Source: Neoceratodus forsteri (lineage: Eukaryota; Chordata; Ceratodontiformes; Ceratodontidae). Taken from it: a stretch of DNA of 64,000 bases. The first letter of the stretch is position 1. Every line of letters starts with the position of its first letter. The DNA is taken from NCBI GenBank assembly GCA_016271365.2, contig CM057454.1, positions 698,073,501 through 698,137,500 of the forward strand, in the 5' to 3' direction. The notes under the pieces are model-generated. The model did not search any database, was not told where the DNA came from, and saw nothing but the letters and a program-made list of their open reading frames with translations. Shown one piece after another: positions 55,620-64,000 of this stretch. The position numbers and the translations under genes were made by a program.

Positions 55620-56690
55620 GTAGGGGCCCAATATTGAGACTGTGCCAGGCAATGGCACAAGAGGGGGCGCAGCGCATCTGAGATGTGCCGGGGCCAAGAC
55701 AGGGAGATATTCAAAGGTGATGCGCTATGGCGCATCACCTTTGAATATGGCACAGGATGCGCATGGTGCATTGACAATGCATCGGCACAGTACCCGGACA
55801 GGGAGGACTGGGAATGCTCCAGCTCAACTGCAGCTGTGCTTGGTGCATCACCTGTGATATTCAGACTTGGGCATGCAAATGGAGCCATAATATATGCATA
55901 GCGCAAATGGGGTCATTTGTATGTCATTGTGGCCCCATTTGCATGTGTTGCACAGGCAGCCCCTCAAAATGTGCCCGGCACCCTGCACACACTGTTTTGT
56001 GGACAGAGGTGGTCCTGGGGCACCCCTGTAACCATGAGCATGGTAGAAATGAGGATGGGCAATCCCTGGTGCTCCAGTGGTACCCCCTCCCTCCCATTAG
56101 CCCAATAGTGGGCAGAAATATTGATTCGACAACCCTAGTGGTCGAGTGGAACCCCCCCATACCTGAATGTGTGTAAGTGCAGAAGTGTCCATTCCCTGGT
56201 AGTCCAGTAGCCCTCCTCCCACCCATATCTGCGATTGCCGGTGTTATCTAAGGACAGTAACTGCCCTGTGATCACGTGGAACTCCCACCCCTCCTGAAAC
56301 ACTGATCACCAGTGCCGTTGTACATGACACATTCCTTGGTGGTCCAGTGGTTGCTTCCACTCCCCCCAACCACAAAGGACACCCAGGCCACCCAGCTGCC
56401 CCATGTCATCGGTAGTCGGCAGTGTTTTGGGAGGGGGGGTTTCACATGATCAACAGGCAGTTATTATCCCTGGACAACACTGGTGATCACAGATACAGGT
56501 GGGATGGGGGGCACTGAACTACCAGGGAATGGACACTTCTACATTTACACACATTCGGGTATGGGAGGGAGGGTTCCACTTGACCACCAGGGTTATTGGA
56601 TCTGTATTTCTGCCCGCGGTCGGGGTAATGGGAGGAAGGGGGGTACCACTGGATCATCAGGGATGGTTCAGGTGCAGATTCAGATCACAC
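55620..56690. mobile_element. Large foldback element, copy 2
   Basis: The head matches copy 1: a perfect 19-bp hairpin (ATATTCAAAGGTGATGCGC, loop TATG, at about 55707-55748), then ATGCAAATGG.GCC inverted pairs (55873-55950). The body is a long inverted repeat: about 56060-56310 pairs with about 56430-56680, sharing GGTACCCCC / GGGGGTACC, TGTCCATTCCCTGGTAGT / ACTACCAGGGAATGGACA and AAACACTG / CAGTGTTT. The loop is about 120 bp. Block sequences such as CCCTGGTGGTCCAGTGG are the same as in copy 1. No frame of note. Confidence 0.78.
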
Positions 56691-57627
56691 TGCTAATCTC
56701 TCTGGTGAAATATTGTCTGCTGCTGCTGCTGTTATTTAGTTTTACTGCAGTGTTTTTTTTTCCTTGCAATATTAAAAATCTAAATATAAAAAATGGCTGG
56801 AAAGATAGGCTCAAGTAAAGGTAGATGTGCTGATGAGATGGCCAAGAAGTGCATAGGTTCTATGGGGAAAAGGTTGTTGTACCCAAAAAAACTACCTCTG
56901 CATCAGCTACATCCATGGACTCCAGGCCAGTAGAAGGAGTAGTTGGTGAAAATGGCAGTGGCATTAGGGTTGCCAGATTGCCAAATTATCCTCTGCCACA
57001 TCTGTGGCATTAATGCTGGTGGGTGCTTGGAGAGGCGGTGACAAGATGATCAGTCCAATAGGTTGCAAAATCTTTGGCTCAGGAATAGTGGTCAATGCAT
57101 AGGCTGCTGGTGCATCCGTGACTGCTGGTGGTGGTGACACTGAGCCTGATCTGGAGGATAGGTTCCCATTCCTAAACAAGAGTGTGGAGCTTGACCAGAA
57201 ATCAGAGTCTAAGGAGGGAGATTTGGCTGTTGTGCAGTAAGAAAATACTAAAGTTAAAAATGTTTCTCTTACTAAAGATGATGAGAAGGAAAAAGAGTGT
57301 GGAGAAAGTGAATACAAGGGGAACAAAACTCAGTCAGGAGGAGGAAATTATCAGCCTTAATGGGGATGAGGTTTTTGACCCCCTATAGGGACTACCAAGG
57401 GGATCCTGGAAAAAAAGTAGGGATGATGTCGCTGAATCTTTGGTGCTTTGCACACCATGATTATGTCACAGAATTATCAACTAGGGTGTGCAATTAAATA
57501 CTAAACTAGCCAGATGAATATTGTTACGTTGGTGTTTTTTTGTGTGTAGATTATGCATTCCTTCTTCACGGAACCCCTGGGTAAGGTTTTATGCTTTCCC
57601 CCTCCAAGCAGGTATTACAACCCTATC
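56691..57627 (+). other. Unclassified; weak coding-like stretch
   Basis: A frame starting ATG near 56792 reads MAGKIGSSKGRCADEMAKKC and, with shifts, continues as a Lys/Glu/Ser-rich sequence to 57388 (KVNTRGTKLSQEEEIISLNG). Near 57560 a short CIPSSRNPWVRFYAFP-like stretch follows. It resembles the 5' gene of some retroelement but shows no domain I can name. A stop-rich reading and lack of neighbours leave it unassigned. Confidence 0.3.
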
Positions 57628-57771
57628 TCTTTTTTTTTTTGAAATTTAAGTTTATTAGTTTTCAACATACCAACCATAATAGAACCAAAATGTCCAAAAT
57701 GTTGACAGACTAAACAAAACAAAGAACCCCCCCCACCAAAACCCTCACACCATATACCAATAAATACCATA

Positions 57772-58340
57772 TACATCATAGATACATAGATACATAGACA
57801 GTGTCGGCAGATAAGGGCCTATGGCCCACCCAGTCTGCCCATTTAAGTTTGTAAGTTCAGTTTATGTTTTCCAGGAAGTCTGTTGCCCCTTACCCCTGAC
57901 CTCCAGAATTCCTTTATGTCTATCCCATGCATTCTTAAATCCCGTGATTGTTTTAGCCCCCACCACTTCCTCTGGCAGGGTGTTCCACTTGTCCACCACC
58001 CGTTCTGTGAAGAAATTCTTCCTCACGTTTCCTCTGAATCGTCCTCCTCCAACTTCATCCCATGCCCTCTAGTCCTGGAACATCTTTTCGCTTACAAATA
58101 GTCATTCCTGCACCCTGTTCCTCCCTGTAAGATACTTGTATGTCTCTATCATATCCCCTCTCTCCTCCTTAGTCCAGGGGTACATGTTCAGTGCCTTCAA
58201 CCTGTCCTCATAGGACTTGCGATGCAATCCATGCACCATCTTTGTTGCCCTCCTCTGAACCTTCTCTACCCTGTCTATGTCCTTACGTAGGTAAGGTCTC
58301 CAGAACTGCACAGTATACTCCAGGTGCATATCACGGATAC
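57772..58340 (-). mobile_element. CR1 3' fragment nested in the L1/Tx1 3' UTR
   Basis: The left end is ATACATAGATACATAGAC and GGCCTATGGCCCACCCAGTC, the CR1 3' end on the minus strand. Upstream it encodes the C-terminal block, as a decayed version of ERVVDKWNTLPEEVVGA at 36340. L1/Tx1 3' UTR sequence lies on both sides. ATACCATA occurs at both edges (about 57764 and 58337), a possible short duplication. Confidence 0.8.
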
Positions 58341-58677
58341 CATACCCCCCCCCACACCCCCCCCAAGAAAAAATATCAATACCCTCCCTAGGAAAGCCCT
58401 ACCGAATTAACCATACAAACAATCAAACATATAAGTCCCAACCTGTAAACCCCCATAAGCCCCGCCACCCCAAATGGGTGCACCAGCGTAAGACCTAAAG
58501 GAAAAACCCTCTAAAATCTGGATATCATTATATATCTGGAACAAATTGGCAATTCTCACAATCCCATGGCTCATATAAAGTCACATAAAAGATCTAGAAT
58601 CATCAAATATACAAAGGTAGCTACAATATACCATATACCATATGAGGACAAAGGGATCGGGTTGTCAGGCCTAGGTA

Positions 58678-59840
58678 TTACTTCAAGCACATAGCTTGTA
58701 ATTTGCCCCACCTTTTGTAGAACAAATCCCTCCAATCTTTAAAACTGGCAATCAAACTCTCAGATTGGAGAAATGACATCAGCTCCTTCAACCAATCTGC
58801 ATATGATAAAACCAAGTGGTCCTTCCAATGCCTTAAGACCAGTTTCTTAACCACCATGGACACTAGGGCCATATAGTAATGACATTCTACAGTGTGTATG
58901 CTAGAAAAATCTCCCAAAACACAGACTTCAGGACAGAAATAACCACTAAGGCCTAGAAGGGATCCAGATTCCTTTGAATTAGAGACCACAATGGTGCCAC
59001 CTTAGGACACTCCCAAAAGATGTGAATTAAATTGCCCTCCGCTAGTAAGCACCTCAAACAGTCTGCATTGGAGATCAATTTATGCTGAAAGAGTTTAACA
59101 GGGGTATAATAAAGATTATTCACGATATAATACTGTATTAATCTCAACCTATCCTGAGTGTGATATCTATACAAGTTACACCAAATGTTTGCCCAAACCG
59201 GGACGGCATCAGGAAGAAGATTTGCCCAGACCGAAGAGCCCTCAACCCCTCAAAGGTACCCCAAATTTAATAGGTATGAGTAAATTAACGATACAGAATG
59301 GGCTGGGAAGCAAGGTTCACAATATTAGTTAGGAAAGGTTGGACTACCGATTGCCTAAAGAAGTACCGAATTTAGTGCTCACTAGGTGTCAAGCTGGAAA
59401 ACTTTAAAGATTCCCTTGCTAGGTATACCAAATTTATTAAGAATCTCATCTGATGGCGGCAGCAGGTCTTGACTAAACAACTGCTCCACAGTAGCCTCCT
59501 TAAGTTGTGGGACCCATCCTGGAAATATCCAAGAATTTCCGACTTTAACATTAGGGTTTAACACCACTGGCTGACCTAAATCCCGCTCACCAGAGATCTG
59601 AAAGAAGTTGAGACATTGTACCCAAGCTTTAAGATTATCGGCCACCACTTTATTTGGAATCAGCTGAGAAAGAGCCCTCAAGGGCAAATAGAACAAGGCG
59701 GAGATATCCAGCCCGAGTTCAAAGAGAAAATCCTTTTCGAGTTGAAGCCAAATTGGACCAGTGTTCGAAGCACCCGAGGAGAACCATCGTCCCAACTTTG
59801 AAAGGTGGGCCGCCCAGTAATATAGCTGAAGATTGGGCAA
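58678..59840 (-). pseudogene. L1/Tx1 ORF2, C-terminal region
   Basis: The 59840-59382 frame reads LYYWAAHLSKLGRWF and ends FGIPSKGIFKVFQ, a segment conserved after the RT in Tx1-like proteins. The 59174-58953 frame has HKLISNADCLRCLLAEGNLIHIFWECPKV, a Cys-Cys-His-Cys knuckle (CxxC...H....C) typical of the L1/Tx1 C-terminus. A short last frame follows to 58678. Two or three frame breaks. Confidence 0.8.
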
Positions 59841-60319
59841 TCTTAAACCACCCCTCTCCTTAGGGAGCGAAAGATTAGCATAGGAACACCGAACTCCCTT
59901 CCTTCGCCAAATAAAACTGGAAAATAACTGGTGAAGTTGCTGGAAAAATGAAAGGGGAATCCAGAGATTAGTCAGGTTCAGTGGGTAAAGATCCAGGGAA
60001 GTATATTCATTTTAAGAATATTAATACGCCCCCAGAGCTGAAATAGGGAGAATTGTCCATCTTTGCAGATCCTGACTAATCAAACCCGAACTCTATCCAA
60101 ATTTAGTTTCTTCAACAGAGAGAGGTCAGTAGAGAATGTATGCCCAGATACTTGATAGATCTGGGAGTCCATCTCATCGAAGAGAGAAAGTCCTGCTTAT
60201 TGACATAGCAATTTAAAGGTAAACCTCACACTTGAAATATTCAACTTATAACGAGAAAAGAAGCCATACTTCTTAATAATATCAAGAGCAGCCTCTAGAG
60301 ATGTTACTGGGTCCATTAA

Positions 60320-61361
60320 ATGAAGCATGACATCATCTGCGTACACAGAGCAAACTAGGTCACGTTGCTGAAGCCTGACACCTCACCTGAGGAGACGATT
60401 TAAGTTTAATCAACAAGGTTCCAAAAATAGATTAAATAGCAAAGGAGAGAGGGCAACCTGCCTGGTACCAGCAAAGAGCCGAAAGGAAGAAGAAAAAACC
60501 CCATTACAATAGATCTTAGCCGAGGGGCATCTATAAAGTACCCGGATCATATCCAAGAAAGAAGCCGGAAACCCCATCTCACCCATTACGGCCCAGAGAA
60601 AGGACCAATCAACCCGATCAAATGCTTTCTCAGCATCAAGAGAGATCAGGGCTATCGGACCCGTTGCTGCTTGGCGTACTGGAGATATGTGACAGGGTTC
60701 ACAGATGATCCGCCGCCGACCTCCCAGAGACAAAACCAGCTTGTTCAGGACTCAGCAGCCTCATCCATACTTTTTTGATCCTTTCAGCTAAGATCTTGGC
60801 TAAAATCTTAATATCATAATTTTGAAGAGAAATGGGACGGTAACTAGCCCGGTCTGCCAAATCTTTATCTGCTTTAGGAATTAGAACAATTGTAGCCTCA
60901 AACATTGCGGGGTCAAGTTCAGAAGAGATTGGTAAGTAGTTATATAATTTAAGAAGGATAGGTATCAGGTCTTCAGCGAACACTTTATAAAAGTTTGCCG
61001 GAAAGCCATCTGGCCCCGATGTTTTATCCGATACCAAGGAAGCGATAGTACTACCTATTTCCTCCGCCGAGATAGGCGCTAGTAAACTCGCCTGCTGGGT
61101 CTCCGATAAACAAGGAATGTCTATTGTTCTAAGATAATCCATGATGGCTGAACTAGAAAAGGGAGGAGAAGGGCATCTATAGAGCTCTGAATAATAATCC
61201 TTAAAAATACTCACAATGTCTCTAGGCGAAGAAACTACATTACTATCTGGAGAGGACAGCGAAGGAATAATCCTTGAACCCTCTAATGAACAGAGGCGTA
61301 AAGCCAGTAATTTACCGGCCTTTTCACTGGACTCAAAATATTTTGCTTGGGTTTTTATCAT
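60320..61361 (-). pseudogene. L1/Tx1 ORF2, reverse transcriptase
   Basis: From 61361 down: MIKTQAKYFESSEKAGKLLA and the Z/linker region, ISAEEIGSTIASLVSDKTSG then PDGFPANFYK, ATIVLIPKADKDLADRASYR then PISLQNYDIKILAKILAERI, and SPEQAGFVSGRSAADHL. A second frame gives ALISLDAEKAFDRVDWSFLW (palm motif A) and ARQVALSPLLFNLF-like motif B (reads GTRQVALSPLL). Further on, VYADDVMLHLM carries the catalytic box YADD (60332-60343 on this strand). The residues are intact; the frame is broken at least twice. Confidence 0.88.
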
Positions 61362-61528
61362 GTAATACTCAGTTTTTTCCTTCAGAAGGTCTGAGTACTC
61401 GTTTGACTAGCAAAAGCTCCTTAAGATCCTGTATCGAGAAGTAGCAGCGTAGCTAGCCTCTAGCTCCTTACTTTACTCATCAGAGCCAAAGACTTCGCCA
61501 TCCTAGTCCTTTTCCTAAAAGAGCCATT

Positions 61529-62422
61529 TTAATAAGTTCCCCTAAGATAGCATTTCAGTGCACCCCAGAGCATATCAATTCTAGAAGTGGAATTCAAATT
61601 GTCTGCCAAAAGAAATCTGGAGCTAATGTCAGAGACAAGCTGACGGTCTTTTAACAGCTGTGTATTTAATCGCCATATTGAATCCCGAGAGTATCCAGGA
61701 TCTAGAGACAGTTGCGTCCAGACTACAGCATGATCTGATACAATTATCAGCTCAATACCAGAAGAAAGGATATTCGGGAAAAAGGGAGAGCTAACCAGAA
61801 TCATATCTAACCTTGACTTAGTTCCATGTGGTTGAGAATAGAAGGAAAAGGCACGACAGGAAGGATTAGCTAGGCGCCAAGGGTCACCTAGACCAAACAT
61901 CGAGACCAGATCCGAGAAAGCACGCTGTGCCGGGGAGGGTGGGCATTTATCTGGTGGTTCCCTATCTAAGGTGGGAGAAAAGGGCAGGTTCCAATCCCCT
62001 CACAGTATAAATTGGGCCGGGAGAAACCTAGCCAATTTATTAGCCAAGGCCATAAAAAATTCGGGATTACCTCCAACTGGGCCATAAACGGAACCCAATA
62101 CAACCCTGTCACCATTCAAAATACCTTCCACCAAAACAAACCTCCCCTCCGGGTCTATGGCCACCTGCTCCTTAATGAACAATACATGTTTTATAATAAG
62201 TACCTCAACTCCCTTACTGAAACTCAAATTTCCAGCAAGGTAAGCCTGGGAGAAACCGGATCGGGAGAGCAGTCTGGTTTCGTCTTGGGATAAGTGTGTC
62301 TCCTGCAAAAACAAGATGTCAATGTGGAATAATGAACAGTGGTTGAAGGCCTGTAGTCTCTTAACCCGATCCCTAAGCCCTCTAACATTCCACGACGCTA
62401 TTTTAACATTGTTCTTAGCCAT
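61529..62422 (-). pseudogene. L1/Tx1 ORF2, AP-endonuclease
   Basis: It starts ATG at 62422 with VKIASWNVRGLRDRVKRL (N-terminal Asn), then LFLQETHLSQDE (catalytic Glu), VVLGSVYGPVGG and, after a stop in place of the G-D-W block start, GDWNLPFSPTLD. The second frame gives LGDPWRLANPSCRAFSFYS, SRLDMILVSSPF and LIIVSDHAVVWTQL (SDH, catalytic His). This is a nearly complete domain with one stop and one frame change. Confidence 0.88.
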
Positions 62423-63702
62423 TTCAAAAAAATAAAGACGTTAATATACGTCCAGACAGTGGCAACATAGTATATAACTGCATGGTGCACCACATTGAAC
62501 AACCCCACCCAGAAATGAACTATCCCAGTAAAGCAACAATCATATAATATATCTGGGACATCTACTACTAAACCCCAATCCCCAACCCTCATCCCCAGAA
62601 CAGAAAACCCGAAGTTTAACAAATAATCAGACCTCAGAATCAAGTATTCCCCCCATCCCAATTCCAAGAACATCTGACCAAGTCATAGAAATAAAACCAG
62701 AACCCACCTCCCTCATCCTCCCAATCCCCCCGACCCACGTTCCATACCCCCAACCAAGCAAAACATAAGTATTTACAACGGGTTGGCCAAGCCTGAATAC
62801 GCCAGAAGTTACCCAATCAACCAAAAGCTCAGGCCCCCGAACCCCTGGTGCGAACCTCCAAACCCCCAGTGTAAGGGACCAGCACCCACAAAGAAACAGA
62901 ATCTGTGACCCTCCCAGGAGAATGCCAACCCCTGCTACCAGGACTGCCATCCCCGAGATCCCCAACCCGGGGAGGTTAGCTAACCCCCCACAATATGGCT
63001 CGCGATTCCACATCTAGCGAGCAAGTCCCCGGAGCTCGACCCCCCCACACCCGGCCACCTCCCCCATAGTCCGTAAATGAAAATAGAAGAAGAAGGTATA
63101 GGAGAGTAGGAAGAGGGACAATCAAAGGTAGAATATGGGTTAACATACCACCCCATTATATCAGCCCCAGTCCCAAAGGCTTTTAACAGGCGGTACCCCA
63201 ACACCCAAATAAGGCCAAGCCAGAACGAGATAACAGGGAAAAGAAATCCTACCCGAGTCAAGGCAGTCCAAGAAAAGAGGAAATCAGAGAACCAAGATAA
63301 TCCAAACAAAATTGCCATGCAAGCCCTCCTGCCACGAAATTCGTCCAGAACGTTGTTTCCAGGGGAACAAAAGGCCGAAGGACCCACAGAGGTCCAGTCT
63401 CCTGGAATTCCTCGAAACAATCACCGCTTAAAACTAAGTTCCTGACAGGGCAAATGGCCGAAATCGGGGAGCGCAGCCGAACTGGAGCCCGCCACCACAA
63501 CCCCAATCCAGGCCAACCCATCAGGAGAAAAGGGGGAATCCGCAAAGAAAATGGAAAGACTAGAAGGACAGCAAAGGCGAAAGGCAAGAAACCAGAGAGA
63601 GAGGAGAAAACGAGAGGCAGGACGAGGCCACTACCAAGTAAGCTTCTTAACTAAATTTAAACATTAGCAAAGGTGACTTTAGCCCCAGCGATAGTTAGGG
63701 TT
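62423..63702 (-). other. L1/Tx1 inter-ORF region
   Basis: About 1.28 kb of C/A-rich sequence (plus strand) lies between the end of ORF1 and the ORF2 start. Minus-strand frames here are Gly/Trp/Leu-rich and have no recognisable domain, so I treat them as chance. The length is large for an L1-type spacer, so an old insertion or a rearranged segment is possible. Confidence 0.4.
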
Positions 63703-64000
63703 CAGTTCCTCCGACAAGGCCATTCAAGAATTTCAGCCACATAATTTAAATAAGTCCGGCAGTTTAACTTCCAACTCTTTGCTAGCCACCTCCGGGGAGC
63801 TGTAGCTTGCTGTAGTGCCGTTTATCGTAACCTTCAAAATCGCTGGATACACCATTCTAAACGGAATAGAAGCTGCAATCAATTTTTGTACTACTGGATG
63901 GTAAGCTGCTCTTTTCTCCCGAGTCTTCTTGGTAAGTCCTGGGTGATCCTGATTTTCGACGAGCCCCAGAATATGTCCTTCAGCTCACGAGTTTTCACAA
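63703..64000 (-). pseudogene. L1/Tx1 ORF1, C-terminal RNA-binding region
   Basis: The minus-strand frame from the window end reads ELKDIFWGSSKIRITQDLPR, then after a stop/frame change VVQKLIAASIPFRMVYPAIL and SPEVASKELEVKLPD. Both fit the end of the RNA-binding and C-terminal domains of L1/Tx1 ORF1 proteins, which coat the LINE RNA. The N-terminal part lies beyond the window. Confidence 0.65.

Larger units (their letters stand above)
57628..64000 (-). mobile_element. L1/Tx1-type LINE (minus strand), running off the window
   Basis: The plus-strand poly(T) at 57628-57641 is its poly(A) tail. Reading leftwards from the window end it has an ORF1 end (64000-63703), a spacer of about 1.3 kb, ORF2 endonuclease (from ATG 62422), RT with an intact YADD, and a C-terminal domain (59840-58678). 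Two ORFs, a poly(A) tail and an endonuclease starting KIASWNVRGL are typical of the L1/Tx1 group. A CR1 fragment is nested in the 3' UTR. Confidence 0.88.

Noticed and set aside
62627..63587. Overlapping minus-strand frames of 109-146 codons
   Set aside because: Gly/Trp/Leu/Phe-rich with no domain, and they lie between ORF1 and ORF2 of the L1/Tx1 LINE. I attribute them to base composition.

Overview
The window looks like intergenic, repeat-dense DNA from a vertebrate, most likely a tetrapod with an amphibian-like repeat load. This is an inference from repeat content: CR1-type LINEs whose 3' ends run into short CATAG-like repeats, L2-like LINEs, a two-ORF L1/Tx1-type LINE, a large intron-bearing Harbinger transposon, a Tc1 element, hAT-like and foldback MITEs, and an endogenous retrovirus. 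I see no intact host gene. The only possible host-derived coding sequence is an unidentified retrocopy at 30.7-31.6 kb. Almost every reading frame is broken by stops or frameshifts, so the window is a record of insertions into insertions.

Layout. 0-0.3 kb: a CR1 ORF1 N-terminal piece on the minus strand. 1.7-2.4 kb: palindromic MITE-like DNA. 2.8-4.3 kb: a large foldback repeat, abutted by a 5'-truncated CR1 (4.3-6.0 kb). 7.8-19.2 kb: a Harbinger (PIF) element with a transposase and a Myb-like gene on the plus strand and a second Myb-like gene on the minus strand. It is split by a 3.5-kb LINE flanked by a 13-bp target duplication, and probably also carries a small MITE. 20.1-25.7 kb: an L2-like LINE (minus strand) containing a hAT-like MITE that itself contains a deleted Tc1 element. 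26.7-32.8 kb: another LINE (plus strand), interrupted by about 2.7 kb of palindromic and satellite repeats and by a 918-bp retrocopy flanked by a 10-bp duplication.

32.9-36.6 kb: a CR1 with an SGNH-esterase ORF1 and most of ORF2. 37.9-39.3 kb: palindromic and tandem repeats. 39.3-46.1 kb: an endogenous retrovirus with two 709-bp LTRs, gag, pro and RT, then a deletion that joins RNase H directly to the end of env. 47.3-48.3 kb: a 93-bp minisatellite. 48.7-51.35 kb: a plus-strand L2 copy. 51.9-55.5 kb: a further LINE whose N-terminus carries a degenerate 2A-like NPGP motif. 55.6-56.7 kb: a second copy of the foldback family. 57.6-64.0 kb: an L1/Tx1-type LINE on the minus strand, with a CR1 3' fragment nested in its 3' UTR, running off the window end.

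The genes do not form a working pathway. Their relations are those of mobile elements: LINE machinery probably made the retrocopy and the truncated LINE copies; the Harbinger transposase would have worked with its Myb-like partner; and the many MITEs depend on transposases encoded elsewhere. All family calls come from reading motifs by eye; no database search was possible.
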